Shown here: one piece after another, positions 8,631 through 17,232 of the stretch | Layout: every line of letters begins with the position of its first letter | Position numbering within the stretch: the stretch's first letter is position 1 | Assembly (NCBI RefSeq): GCF_902859725.1 | Contig: NZ_CADIJP010000016.1 | Span: 62,001-126,000, forward strand | Length of the DNA stretch: 64,000 nucleotides | Source of the DNA: Achromobacter mucicolens | Lineage (GTDB): Bacteria > Pseudomonadota > Gammaproteobacteria > Burkholderiales > Burkholderiaceae_B | Reading direction: 5' to 3' | Notes under the pieces: model-generated | What the model saw: the letters and a program-made list of their open reading frames with translations, nothing else | Database searches by the model: none | Told to the model about the DNA's origin: nothing | Translations under genes and position numbers: made by a program

Positions 8631-9563
8631 ATGACTTTCGACCCGCCGATTCGATCATCCGCGCCTCGCCTGGATCTCTACAGCCTGCAGGTCTTTGTGG
8701 CCGTGGTCGAAGAAGGCAGCATTGCCGCGGCCGCCACGCGTGAGCACATTGCGCCTTCGGCGCTGAGCAAGCGGTTGTCTGAATTGGAACGCATCCTGGA
8801 TGTGGCGCTGATCACGCGGCATGCTCGCGGGGTGGAAGCGACGGGCGCGGGTCACGCGTTGGCGCGGCATGCGCGGGCGCTGCTGCATCAGGCACGCGGC
8901 CTCACGGACGAGATCCGGGATTTTTCGTCGGGCGTGCGCGGGCACGTGCGCATTGCGGCCAACCTGTCGTCCATCACGCAGTTTCTGCCGGAAGATCTGC
9001 AGCGCTTTCTGGCTCTGCATCCTGGGGTGCAGATCGATCTTGAGGAAAACGTCAGTTCGGCGGTGACGCGCGCGGTGCAGGAAAACGTGAGCGATATCGG
9101 CATCTATACCCAGACCGATGACGACAGCGGGCTGCAGAGTTTTCCGTACCGGCGCGATGTGATGACGCTGGTGGTCAACCGGTCTCATCCGCTCGCCGCG
9201 CGCGAGCGCGTGGCGTTTGCCGACACGTTGGAATACGACCATGTCGGCATGCACCGGGGCAGCGCCGCGAACTACCTGTTCACGCGCGAGGCGGCGGCCA
9301 TCAATCGGACGGTGCGGCTGCGATTCCAGGTCACCTCGTACGATGCGCTGGTGTCGATGGTGCGCCGGGAACTGGGCATCGGCATCGTGCCCGTGGAGGC
9401 GCTGTCCCTCTTCGATTGCGGCGATCTTAGGATTATCCCTTTGACGGACGCGTGGGCGCGTCGCCAGCTCAAATTGTGCGTGCGCAGCAATGAACCCCTG
9501 TCCGGCGCTGCCCGCCTGCTGATGGAGCACCTGCTGCAAGAGGCCGCCGCCTCTGGCAATTGA
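8631..9563 (+). CDS. LysR-family transcriptional regulator
   Basis: 310 residues with the standard layout: an N-terminal winged helix-turn-helix (LQVFVAVVEEGSIAAAATREH, read in two parts around residue 20, then SALSKRLSELERIL) and a C-terminal periplasmic-binding-like effector domain. A TTG start at 8595 is possible but lies in the T-run of the upstream terminator, so ATG 8631 is chosen. It is followed on the same strand by a lyase, a CoA-transferase and a Bug receptor. A LysR-type T-N11-A palindrome sits between it and that operon at 9642-9658. The likely role is control of that acid-utilisation operon; the effector is unknown. Confidence 0.9.
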   Translation: MTFDPPIRSSAPRLDLYSLQVFVAVVEEGSIAAAATREHIAPSALSKRLSELERILDVALITRHARGVEATGAGHALARHARALLHQARGLTDEIRDFSSGVRGHVRIAANLSSITQFLPEDLQRFLALHPGVQIDLEENVSSAVTRAVQENVSDIGIYTQTDDDSGLQSFPYRRDVMTLVVNRSHPLAARERVAFADTLEYDHVGMHRGSAANYLFTREAAAINRTVRLRFQVTSYDALVSMVRRELGIGIVPVEALSLFDCGDLRIIPLTDAWARRQLKLCVRSNEPLSGAARLLMEHLLQEAAASGN

Positions 9564-9641
9564 GGCAGGTCTTTCCGGATTAGGACCCGGATGTTGCGCA
9601 GCAAAATCCGGACGGCCAACACAGGCGCCGCCGCGCGCAGC

Positions 9642-9658
9642 CATCGCGAATGGCGATG
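9642..9658. promoter_or_regulatory. LysR-type T-N11-A palindrome upstream of the lyase operon
   Basis: CATCGC-GAATG-GCGATG is a perfect 6-base inverted repeat that contains the LysR-box pattern T-N11-A. It lies 100 bases before the lyase start, downstream of the LysR gene. In the same gap TCCGGATT (9574-9581) and AATCCGGA (9605-9612) form a second, wider inverted repeat. Confidence 0.5.
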
Positions 9659-9757
9659 CCCCGATGAAGATTCGCGATTTGTGCCGGGGCGGATGACCTC
9701 GGAAGATGACTCATCAAGCCCATGGACCGCCCGCCGCGCGGGCGCGAGGAGACAGAA

Positions 9758-10696
9758 GTGAGCCTTCCAAGCCGAGTGCAGATCGTGGAGGTGGGACTGC
9801 GGGACGGACTGCAAAGCGAGCCCGAGTTCGTGCCCACCGACACCAAGGCTGCCATCCTGAACGAATTGATTGCCGCCGGCGTGCGGCACATCGAGGCGAC
9901 CTCGTTCGTGTCGCCCCGTGCCGTGCCGCAGATGCGCGACGCCGCGGAACTGCTGGCGCTGGCGGACAAGCGGCCTGGCGTGGTGTTGAGCGCGCTGGCG
10001 CCGAACCCGCGCGGCGTTGAACGCGCGCTGGCATCGCGTGCCGATGAAGTCGTGGTGTTCCTGTCGGCCAGCGAAAGCCACAACAGAAAGAACCTGAACC
10101 GGTCCGTCGAGCAATCGCTGCGCGACATCGAGGACGTGGCGGCGCTGTTAAAGGGCCAACCGATGCGGCGCAAGGGCGCCATCGCGGTGGCCTTCGGTTG
10201 TCCATTCGAAGGCGATATCGATATCGCCACGTTAAAGACCATCGTGGCCGAGTTTGCCCGCCTGGATTTCGACGCCGTCACGCTGGGCGACACGACGGGC
10301 ATGGCGACGCCGCGGCTCGTGCGCAAGACGGTCGACGCGCTGCGCGCCGCGTTTCCGGCCATGGATTTTTCCCTGCACTTTCACAACACGCGCGGCCTCG
10401 GGCTGGTGAATGTGGTCGAGGGCCTGCACGCGGGCATCACGTCCTTTGAATCATCGCTGGGCGGCTTGGGCGGCTGCCCGTTTGCGCCGGGGGCGACGGG
10501 AAATGTCTGCACCGAAGATACGGTCAATCTGCTGCACGAGATGGACATCGAGACAGGCATTGACCTGGCGGCGCTGATCCAGGCGTCGCGGCATCTTGAA
10601 GCGGTGATGAAGCGCCCGTTGTCCGGCCAGGTGATGAAGGCCGGGCCGCGTCTTGCCTTGCACGATTACGACGGCGCCGTGGCCGCCGTCGGCTGA
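9758..10696 (+). CDS. HMG-CoA-lyase-like enzyme (HMGL family)
   Basis: 312 residues from GTG 9758, preceded by GAGGAGA at 5 bases; an ATG at 9722 has no ribosome site. The family cleaves 3-hydroxy-3-methylglutaryl-CoA or related 3-hydroxyacyl-CoAs to acetyl-CoA plus a keto acid. Catalytic features are complete: GLRDGLQ with Arg15 and Asp16, metal-binding HFHN with His207 and His209, and GGCPFAPGATGN with Cys240. Its place directly before a family III CoA-transferase suggests that the transferase activates a hydroxy-dicarboxylic acid and this enzyme splits the thioester. Leucine-pathway HMG-CoA lyase is the alternative, but no other leucine genes are near. Confidence 0.88.
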   Translation: MSLPSRVQIVEVGLRDGLQSEPEFVPTDTKAAILNELIAAGVRHIEATSFVSPRAVPQMRDAAELLALADKRPGVVLSALAPNPRGVERALASRADEVVVFLSASESHNRKNLNRSVEQSLRDIEDVAALLKGQPMRRKGAIAVAFGCPFEGDIDIATLKTIVAEFARLDFDAVTLGDTTGMATPRLVRKTVDALRAAFPAMDFSLHFHNTRGLGLVNVVEGLHAGITSFESSLGGLGGCPFAPGATGNVCTEDTVNLLHEMDIETGIDLAALIQASRHLEAVMKRPLSGQVMKAGPRLALHDYDGAVAAVG

Positions 10697-10725
10697 TTTC
10701 AGAAATCCTAGATTCAAAATAACCC

Positions 10726-11904
10726 ATGCCTTTATCCGGATTCCGCATTCTGGACCTGACCCGCATCATCTCGGGCCCGTTCTGCACGTCACTGCTCGCC
10801 GACATGGGCGCAGAGGTCATCAAGATCGAGACGCCGGGCGAAGGCGACCCGGTGCGCGCCCAGGGCGTGATACGCGACGGCCTGAGCTGGTACTTCGCCA
10901 ACTACAACCGCAACAAGAAATCCGTCACGCTCGACCTGTACAGCGAGGAGGGCAAGGCCGTGCTGCGGCGCCTGATCGCCGAATGCGATGTGATCGTCGA
11001 GAACTACCGCCCGGGCGTCATGCAGAAGATGGGCCTGGGAGACGAGGCGCTCAAGGCGCTCAAGCCCGACATCATTCATTGCAGCATCAACGGCTTTGGC
11101 ACGACGGGGCCTTATCGCGACCGGCCGGCCTTCGATTTCATCGCGCAGGCGATGAGCGGGTTCATGAGCCTGAATGGCGCGGAAAACCAGCCGCCCATGC
11201 GCGCGGGTCCGCCCATCAGCGATCTGGTGGCCGGCATGAATGGCGCGCTTGGCATCGTGGCGGCGCTGCTGCGCCGCGAGCGCACCGGCCAGGGCGACAG
11301 CGTCAGCGTGAGCCTCCTGGGCAGCATGATCGGCCTCTTGAGCTTTCAGGCGTCGAACTATTTTGCCGACGGCCGGCTGCCGGCGCGTACGGGCAACGAT
11401 CACGGCATCGCGTCGCCCTACGGGCTGTTCGAGACGGCCGACGGGCAGGTAGCCATCGCGCCCAGCAACGACGTCGTCTATCACAAGCTGCTGGACGCGC
11501 TGGAGCTGTCCGAGCTGCGCGCCGACCCGCGCTTTGCGACGAACGCCGATCGCATGCGCAACCGTGCGGCGATCACCGAGGCCATCCAGACGCGCACGCG
11601 TCAGCACACCAGCGCCCACTGGATCGAACGGCTGAACCGGTTCGGCGTGCCGTGCGGCCAGGTGCTGAACCTGCAGGAAGTGTTCGAGGATCCCCAGGTG
11701 CAGGATCAGCGCATGGCGATCGACGTTCCGCATGGCGGCCACGGCGATGTGCGCATGCTGGGTTTCCCGATCAAGTTTGCGCAGGCCGAAGCCCGGCCCG
11801 TGCAACCGGCGCCCGCACTGGGCGCCGATACCCGCGATGTGCTGCTGGAGTTCGGATTTGCGCAGGACGACATTGTTGGATTGCAGGAACGCGGCGTCAT
11901 CTGA
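10726..11904 (+). CDS. family III CoA-transferase (CaiB/BaiF)
   Basis: 392 residues. Family III transferases move CoA between acids through an aspartyl-CoA intermediate; the catalytic Asp is probably Asp166 in GPPISDLVAGM. Typical features are the N-terminal GFRILDLTRIISGPFC, DMGAEVIKIE, and NRNKKSVTLDL. It sits 29 bases after the HMGL-type lyase and 69 bases before a Bug receptor, so a sequence of uptake, CoA activation and cleavage of one organic acid is plausible. The actual acid (for example a C5 or C6 hydroxy-dicarboxylate) cannot be read from sequence. Confidence 0.9.
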   Translation: MPLSGFRILDLTRIISGPFCTSLLADMGAEVIKIETPGEGDPVRAQGVIRDGLSWYFANYNRNKKSVTLDLYSEEGKAVLRRLIAECDVIVENYRPGVMQKMGLGDEALKALKPDIIHCSINGFGTTGPYRDRPAFDFIAQAMSGFMSLNGAENQPPMRAGPPISDLVAGMNGALGIVAALLRRERTGQGDSVSVSLLGSMIGLLSFQASNYFADGRLPARTGNDHGIASPYGLFETADGQVAIAPSNDVVYHKLLDALELSELRADPRFATNADRMRNRAAITEAIQTRTRQHTSAHWIERLNRFGVPCGQVLNLQEVFEDPQVQDQRMAIDVPHGGHGDVRMLGFPIKFAQAEARPVQPAPALGADTRDVLLEFGFAQDDIVGLQERGVI

Positions 11905-11973
11905 ACGCGCCGCGGCAGGACCACCAAGGCGACACCGCCTGCCTATAAAGCAATAACGACGGAGACACATCAC

Positions 11974-12939
11974 ATGCTACGCAACCTTCTGCTTTCAGCT
12001 TGCGTGCTGGGCGTCGCGGCAGGCGCCCACGCCCAGGAGTCCTACCCGAATCAGCCCATCCGCATCATCGTGCCGTTCACCCCGGGCGGCGGCACGGACT
12101 TCCTGTCCCGCACGGTGGCCGCCAAGCTGGGCGAGACCACCAAATGGAACGTGGTGGCCGAGAACCGGCCGGGCGCTGGCGGCACCATCGGCATCGGCGC
12201 GGCCGCGCGCGCCAAGCCGGACGGCTACGAGATCGTCATGGGGCAGGTCGACAACCTGGCGGTGGCGCCTTCCATCTACAGCAAGCTTTCGTACGACCCG
12301 GTCAAGGACTTTGAGCCGATCGGCATCGTGGGCGAAGCGCCGCTGGTCATCGTGGCCGGCAAGTCCAGCCCCTATCAGACCTTGCAGGCGCTGATCGAAG
12401 CGGCCCGCAAGGCGCCCGGCGCAGTCAACTACGGGTCGCCCGGCGCCGGCACCATCACGCATCTGGCTGCCGAACTGCTTCAGCAGCGGGCCGACATCAA
12501 GCTGGTGCATGTGCCGTACAAGGGGTCGGGGCCGGCCATGGCCGACCTGCTGGGCGGACAGGTGCCGGTGATCTTCACGTCGATCCCGTCGGCAGCGCCG
12601 CAGCTCAAGGCCGGCAGCGCCGTCGCGCTGGCCGTGACCTCGCCGCAGCGCAGCCCGGTTCTGCCCGACGTGCCGACGGTGGCGGAACTGGGGTATCCGA
12701 ACTTCGACGTGCGGGTCTGGTATGGCTTGCTGGCGCCGGCCAAGACGCCCAAGCCCATCATCCAGACGCTGAACACGGAGCTCAACAAGGTGCTGGCTTT
12801 GCCGGCGATGCAGGAGGCCTTGGCTGCTCAGGGCGCGCAGGCCATGCCCACGACGCCGGAGCAGTTCTCGGCGACCATCAAGCAGGACTACCAGAAGTGG
12901 AAGCCTGTGATCGAGGGGGCGAAAGTCAAGCTGGATTGA
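11974..12939 (+). CDS. Bug/TctC-family periplasmic solute receptor
   Basis: 321 residues with a Sec signal peptide (cleavage probably after AGAHA, residue ~20). The Bug signature is clear: YPNQPIRIIVPFTPGGGTD, ENRPGAGGTIG, and VPYKGSGPAM. Bug proteins bind carboxylated or aromatic ligands in the periplasm and serve tripartite tricarboxylate transporters or signalling; most are orphans without a permease next to them, as here. Last gene of the LysR-HMGL-CoA-transferase unit, so the ligand is probably the acid those enzymes use. Confidence 0.92.
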   Translation: MLRNLLLSACVLGVAAGAHAQESYPNQPIRIIVPFTPGGGTDFLSRTVAAKLGETTKWNVVAENRPGAGGTIGIGAAARAKPDGYEIVMGQVDNLAVAPSIYSKLSYDPVKDFEPIGIVGEAPLVIVAGKSSPYQTLQALIEAARKAPGAVNYGSPGAGTITHLAAELLQQRADIKLVHVPYKGSGPAMADLLGGQVPVIFTSIPSAAPQLKAGSAVALAVTSPQRSPVLPDVPTVAELGYPNFDVRVWYGLLAPAKTPKPIIQTLNTELNKVLALPAMQEALAAQGAQAMPTTPEQFSATIKQDYQKWKPVIEGAKVKLD

Positions 12940-12998
12940 TGGGAATGGCTCCGGGTGGCCCAAGGTGGACCCCCGGGCGTCTGAAGGCGGACGACGCC

Positions 12999-13226
12999 TC
13001 AAGGTTTGGGCGTGTCGTACGACGTATCCAGCACGTCGTCTTCCGGCGTGATGACGCCGGGCTCGCCGGGTTCGGCAATGGCGCGGCCGCGGCGGGGCAT
13101 GCCTGCGACGACCTTGCTTTCGTCGGGCATGGGCAGGGTTTCGGTGCCCTTGCGCGGATTGACGGGGGGCTTCGGTTCGTCAGCAGCCTTGGACGCGGCG
13201 TTCGGATCGGGAGAGGTTTTCAACAT
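12999..13226 (-). CDS. small hypothetical protein, proline- and charge-rich
   Basis: 75 residues from ATG 13226 (MLKTSPDPNAAS...), with a GGAG ribosome site 9 bases upstream; a longer frame begins at 13250. No family is recognised. The sequence is polar, with no hydrophobic segment and many Pro, Glu and Asp residues, and is probably disordered. Codon use (third positions mostly G or C) looks coding. It lies alone on the minus strand between the Bug gene and nadQ. Confidence 0.55.
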   Translation of the reverse strand: MLKTSPDPNAASKAADEPKPPVNPRKGTETLPMPDESKVVAGMPRRGRAIAEPGEPGVITPEDDVLDTSYDTPKP

Positions 13227-13446
13227 GGCGATTGCTCCGGCTGCGCGCATGCCAGGATGGCGATGCGCCTGGACATGAACCTATCTTAGAACCGCCGCCG
13301 CGGGCAGGCTGCGTTCTGGATGTCACGATTGCAAGGGGCTGTTGCAGGACAACGGCCCCCAAACTTGCCACACTGCATCCTTATAATCCTCACCTTCCCG
13401 CCGCCTTGCGCGCGCCGACACTCACACTTCCTTTTCCTCGCCTGCC

Positions 13447-14376
13447 TTGACCGAATCCGTCGAACGCTCCGTTCATGCTGAACTCGTTGCCGTGCTGGTG
13501 GCCGTCACCAACGGCGAGCCGCGCGTGCTGACCACGGACGATGCGCGCGCGTTGCCGGCCGGACCGTTCGAGCTGTCGCATCGCTCGCTGCAGGCCGGTT
13601 TGCGCGACTGGGTGGAAGCGCAGACGCACCATCCGCTGGGCTATGTCGAACAGCTTTATACGTTCGCGGACGGCGACCGCTCCGATGAGTCGGGCGGGCG
13701 CGTCATCTCGGTCAGCTATCTGGGCCTGACGCGCGAGGCGGGCGAAACGGGCGTCGCGCAGGTCGGATGGCAGGACTGGTATCGCTATTTTCCGTGGGAG
13801 GACCGGCGTGCCGGCACCCCCGCGCTGGTGGACGAGGTAATCGTGCCGCGCCTGTCGGCCTGGTGCGAAGACAGTGCGGACGCCTCGGTCCGCGCGCGCC
13901 GCCATCAACGCGCAGGCATTACGTTCGGCCTGGACGGCGCCGCGTGGAACGAAGACATGGTGCTGCAACGCTACGAACTGCTGTTCGAAGCCGGGCTGGT
14001 GCCCGAGGCGGCGCGGCGCACGGGCGGCCAGGCCGCGGCGCCGGGGCAGCCGATGCGTCACGACCACCGGCGCATCCTGGCCACCGGTATCGCGCGCTTG
14101 CGCGCCAAGATCAAGTACCGTCCAGTGGTGTTCGAGCTGATGCCGGACGAGTTCACGCTGTTGCAGTTGCAGATGGCGGTTGAGGCGCTGGCGGGGCGGG
14201 GTCTGCACAAGCAGAACTTTCGCCGCTTCATCGAGCAGCAGGACTTGGTGGAAGAGACCGGCGCGATGGCGACCGGGACGGCCGGACGGCCCGCCAAGCT
14301 TTTCCGGTTCCGCCGGGATGTCCTGCTGGAGCGCGCCATTGCAGGCAGCAAGCTGCCCGTCTCGCGTGTCGTTTGA
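13447..14376 (+). CDS. nadQ: NadQ-type Nudix-related transcriptional regulator
   Basis: 309 residues. The N-terminal ~150 residues resemble a Nudix fold (SVHAELVAVLVAVTNGEPRVL) but lack the catalytic Nudix box, so the domain probably senses a ligand. The C-terminal part is a winged helix (FELMPDEFTLLQLQMAVEAL, then KQNFRRFIEQQDLV). This is the architecture of NadQ/NrtR regulators of NAD synthesis, and nadC follows directly. The only start in frame after the stop at 13384 is TTG 13447. A TATAAT at 13382-13387 may be its -10. Two copies of a palindromic operator flank the nadC start. Confidence 0.82.
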   Translation: MTESVERSVHAELVAVLVAVTNGEPRVLTTDDARALPAGPFELSHRSLQAGLRDWVEAQTHHPLGYVEQLYTFADGDRSDESGGRVISVSYLGLTREAGETGVAQVGWQDWYRYFPWEDRRAGTPALVDEVIVPRLSAWCEDSADASVRARRHQRAGITFGLDGAAWNEDMVLQRYELLFEAGLVPEAARRTGGQAAAPGQPMRHDHRRILATGIARLRAKIKYRPVVFELMPDEFTLLQLQMAVEALAGRGLHKQNFRRFIEQQDLVEETGAMATGTAGRPAKLFRFRRDVLLERAIAGSKLPVSRVV

Positions 14377-14379
14377 CGC

Positions 14380-14408
14380 TTGACAAGGCTTATACTCATA
14401 TTTAGCAT
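14380..14408 (+). promoter_or_regulatory. nadC promoter
   Basis: TTGACA (14380-14385) is a perfect -35 element; TAGCAT (14403-14408) follows at 17 bases as a -10. Operator copy 1 covers the spacer and the -10, so a bound regulator would block RNA polymerase. Confidence 0.6.
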
Positions 14409-14410
14409 AA
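14391..14410. promoter_or_regulatory. putative NadQ operator, copy 1
   Basis: TATACTC-N5-TAGCATA, a partly symmetric site overlapping the nadC -10. The same pattern recurs 58 bases downstream. Assignment to NadQ rests on position next to nadQ and nadC and on the repeated pattern, not on a known motif match. Confidence 0.55.
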
Positions 14411-14448
14411 ATGTTGCGCAAATCTCGCGCGACTTTTTTTACGCTACA

Positions 14449-14467
14449 AATACTCAAAATGAGCATT
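14449..14467. promoter_or_regulatory. putative NadQ operator, copy 2
   Basis: AATACTC-N5-GAGCATT; its halves match with one mismatch (AATACTC against AATGCTC). It is centred on the likely nadC start codon at 14459. Confidence 0.55.
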
Positions 14468-15343
14468 AAAGCCGCTGTGCCCGCCGCCGCTGATCGCCTG
14501 CCCGTTCCGCCCTTGCCGGACGTCATGCTGGAGCCGCTTGTGCGCGCGGCGCTGCTGGAAGACCTGGGCCGCGCTGGCGACCTGACCACCGACGCCATCG
14601 TGCCGGCCGACGCCACCGCCGAAACGCGGCTGGTGGCGCGGCAGGAGGGGGTGCTGGCGGGGCTGGATCTGGCCCGACTGGCGTTCCGGCTGATGGATCC
14701 CAGTCTTGCGTTCACAGTGTCTCACCGCGACGGCACTGATCTGGCGCCGGGGATGGAGATCGCACGCATTCAGGGCAATGCCCGCGCGATGCTCAGCGCG
14801 GAGCGGGTCGCGCTCAATTTCCTGTGCCACCTGAGCGGCGTGGCGACCGCCACGGCGTCGATTGCGCGTGCGATTGCGGGTTACGGCGCGCGCGTCACGT
14901 GCACGCGCAAGACCATGCCGGGACTGCGGGCGGTGCAGAAGTACGCCGTGCGCGTGGGGGGCGGCAGCAATCACCGTCACGGTCTGGACGATGCGGTGCT
15001 GATCAAGGACAACCACATCGCGCTGGCCGGAAGCGTGGCGACGGCCGTCGAGCGCGCACGGGCCGGCGTCGGCCACATGGTCAAGATCGAACTGGAGGTC
15101 GACACGCTGGAGCAGCTTGAGGTTGCGCTGGCGCTGGGCGTGGACGTGGTGCTGCTGGACAACATGAGTCTGGACGACCTGCGCCGCGCTGTCGCCATGG
15201 CACGGGGCCGTGCCATCACCGAGGCCTCGGGCCGCATCACGCCCGACACCGCGGCGGCCGTGGCCGCCACCGGCGTGGACCAGATCGCCGTGGGCTGGCT
15301 GACGCACAGCGCCAAGGTGCTCGACATCGGTCTGGACGCCTGA
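14459..15343 (+). CDS. nadC: nicotinate-nucleotide pyrophosphorylase (quinolinate phosphoribosyltransferase)
   Basis: 294 residues from ATG 14459 (MSIKAAV); an upstream in-frame ATG at 14411 would add 16 residues. NadC converts quinolinate and PRPP to nicotinate mononucleotide and CO2, the branch into NAD synthesis. Family motifs: [34 protein letters not shown], and DNMSLDDLR. nadA and nadB are not in the window. The start region carries a promoter and two operator copies, so NAD-responsive repression by the upstream regulator is likely. A Bug lipoprotein gene follows after 19 bases. Confidence 0.95.
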   Translation: MSIKAAVPAAADRLPVPPLPDVMLEPLVRAALLEDLGRAGDLTTDAIVPADATAETRLVARQEGVLAGLDLARLAFRLMDPSLAFTVSHRDGTDLAPGMEIARIQGNARAMLSAERVALNFLCHLSGVATATASIARAIAGYGARVTCTRKTMPGLRAVQKYAVRVGGGSNHRHGLDDAVLIKDNHIALAGSVATAVERARAGVGHMVKIELEVDTLEQLEVALALGVDVVLLDNMSLDDLRRAVAMARGRAITEASGRITPDTAAAVAATGVDQIAVGWLTHSAKVLDIGLDA

Positions 15344-15362
15344 ACATTTATCGGCCTGCAAA

Positions 15363-16349
15363 ATGAAACGCCTGCTGCTTTCGTCGCTCTCGCTGCTTAC
15401 CCTGACTCTGACTGCCTGCGGCAACCCGCCGTCGGGTGAAGCGCCGGCAGACGCATCGTACCCATCGCATCCGATCACGATCGTCGTGACGTTTCCGCCA
15501 GGCGGCGGCACCGACCTGCTTGCGCGCCGCCTCGGCGCCAGCCTGCAGGAGTCGCTGGGGCAGCCGGTCGTGGTGGAAAACCGGCCGGGCGCAAGCGGCA
15601 ACATTGGCGCGCGCATCGTGGCCGAAGCGCCGCCCGACGGCTACACGCTGCTGATGGTGAATAGTTCGTTTGCGATCAACCCCGGCGTCTACCGCAACCT
15701 GGGCTTCTCGCCGAAGCGGGATTTTGCGGCGGTCATCAACGTGGCCTTCGTGCCTTCGGTGTTCGTCGTGCCGGCCGCCTCGCCCCTGCGCAACCTGGAC
15801 GACGTGGTCGCTGCCGCCGTGCCGGACAAGCCGCTGCCCTTTGCCACATGCGGCAACGGCACGCCCCAACATCTGGCGGGCGAGCTGCTCTCTCGCAAGA
15901 CGGGCGCGGTGATGCAGCAGGTGCCGTACAAGGGCTGCGGCCCGGCGCTGACGGACGTGACGGCGGGCCAGGTGGGCCTCGGGGTGGTGACGGCATCCAG
16001 CGCGGCGCCGCTCATTGCGGCCGGCAAGCTGCGCGCGCTGGCCGTGACGTCGCCGGCGCGTTCGCCGCTGATGCCCACGGTGCCGACGGTGGCCGAGCAG
16101 GGCGTGTCCGGCTACGCGCTGGATCAGTGGCATGGCCTCTTGACCCCGGCGGCCACGCCGCCCGCAGTGGTCGACAAGCTGAATGCCGCAGTGGCGAAGA
16201 TCGTGCGGCGGCCGGACGTGCAGGCCGCGCTGCGCGAGCAGGGTTTCACGCCTGCGAGCAGCACGCCGGATGAATTCCAGCGGATGATCGGCGCGGATAT
16301 CGACCGCTACACGGCGCTGACCGAGGCGATCGGGCTACGGGCGGATTGA
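15363..16349 (+). CDS. Bug/TctC-family receptor with lipoprotein signal
   Basis: 328 residues. The signal peptide ends in the lipobox LTAC with Cys19, so this receptor should be membrane-anchored, whereas most Bug proteins are soluble. Bug signatures: YPSHPITIVVTFPPGGGTD, ENRPGASGNIG, and VPYKGCGPAL. It begins 19 bases after nadC without an obvious promoter or strong ribosome site, which suggests co-transcription. Bordetella Bug27 is reported to bind nicotinate-type ligands, so a receptor for an NAD precursor is a reasonable hypothesis here, but ligand specificity cannot be read from sequence. Confidence 0.88.
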   Translation: MKRLLLSSLSLLTLTLTACGNPPSGEAPADASYPSHPITIVVTFPPGGGTDLLARRLGASLQESLGQPVVVENRPGASGNIGARIVAEAPPDGYTLLMVNSSFAINPGVYRNLGFSPKRDFAAVINVAFVPSVFVVPAASPLRNLDDVVAAAVPDKPLPFATCGNGTPQHLAGELLSRKTGAVMQQVPYKGCGPALTDVTAGQVGLGVVTASSAAPLIAAGKLRALAVTSPARSPLMPTVPTVAEQGVSGYALDQWHGLLTPAATPPAVVDKLNAAVAKIVRRPDVQAALREQGFTPASSTPDEFQRMIGADIDRYTALTEAIGLRAD

Positions 16350-16356
16350 GCTGCAA

Positions 16357-16376
16357 CGCCGGCTACAAAGCCGGCG
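16357..16376. terminator. hairpin between convergent genes
   Basis: CGCCGGC-TACAAA-GCCGGCG, a perfect 7-base stem between the Bug gene stop and the yebE stop. No T-run on either strand, so termination is uncertain. Confidence 0.3.
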
Positions 16377-16383
16377 GCGGCGG

Positions 16384-17061
16384 TCAGGCGGCCGCCTTGG
16401 CGTGCTGCTCCAGCTGTTCCTTCAGGCCCGGCTCCAGCTTGAGCTGGCGCGCCAGTTCGTCCAGGTAGGCACGCTCCATGAAGCTTTCCTCGTCCACGAT
16501 GAGCAGGCTGGCCAGATACATCTCGGCCGCCATTTCGGGCGTCTTGGCCGACTGGGCGATCAGGCTGGGATCCAGGGGGCGCGACAGTTCGGCCTCCAGC
16601 CAGCGGCGGTCCTGGGCGTCGGACGACAGCTTGGCCAGTTCCGTTTCCAGCAGGGATTTTTCCTCTGGGCCGATGTGGCCGTCGGCCTTGGCCGCGCCGA
16701 TCATGGCGGTGAGGACCGCATTGCTGTGCTGTTCGGCTTCCGGAGCCGGCAGGCGGTCCAGCGTCTGCGGCGGCGCGGTAGGCGCGCCGGCCTGCTTGCG
16801 CTGCCAGTCGCCGTAGGCGCGATAGGCCAGCGCGCCCAGCGCGGCCATGCCGCCGTACATGGCGACCTTGCCGCCGATCTTGCGGGCCTTCTTGCTGCCC
16901 ATCAAGAGGCCGAGGGCGCCTGCCCCCAGGGCGCCGCCGCCAAGGCCCGAAAGCAGGGACGAGCCCTTGCCGCCGGTGGCGTTCTGCACGCGGTTCGTGG
17001 TGTCGGAAAGCAGCCCTTGTCCGGACTGCAACAGTTGATCGAGTAATTGCCGGGCGCTCAT
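16384..17061 (-). CDS. yebE: YebE-like inner membrane protein (DUF533, TerB-like)
   Basis: 225 residues. A glycine/alanine-rich hydrophobic stretch at about 33-85 (LLSGLGGGALGAGALGLLMG and AMYGGMAALGALAYRA) suggests membrane insertion. The C-terminal ~110 residues are a TerB-like helical domain (AMIGAAKADGHIGPEEKSLL, YLASLLIVDEESFMERAYL). The start at ATG 17061 has AGGAGG upstream. E. coli yebE belongs to envelope-stress regulons; its function is unknown. Monocistronic on the minus strand. Confidence 0.88.
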   Translation of the reverse strand: MSARQLLDQLLQSGQGLLSDTTNRVQNATGGKGSSLLSGLGGGALGAGALGLLMGSKKARKIGGKVAMYGGMAALGALAYRAYGDWQRKQAGAPTAPPQTLDRLPAPEAEQHSNAVLTAMIGAAKADGHIGPEEKSLLETELAKLSSDAQDRRWLEAELSRPLDPSLIAQSAKTPEMAAEMYLASLLIVDEESFMERAYLDELARQLKLEPGLKEQLEQHAKAAA

Positions 17062-17232
17062 GCGGCCTCCTGTGAATCTGACGGTCAGGGATATCGGACC
17101 GTGGCCGCGGCAGGAAGTTCAGCTTTCCGTCAGCCGCGCCATCCGGCCCCGCAAGAGTTCAGCAAGTGCTAAAACCGTCCTGAAGCCGGCCATTCGGCAG
17201 TCCCCGGCAATCCCAACCAGGAGAATCAACTC

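Noticed and set aside
15363-16349. This Bug gene as the missing tctC of the tctBA transporter
   Set aside because: It is 46 kb away and placed behind nadC; nothing in the sequence connects the two.
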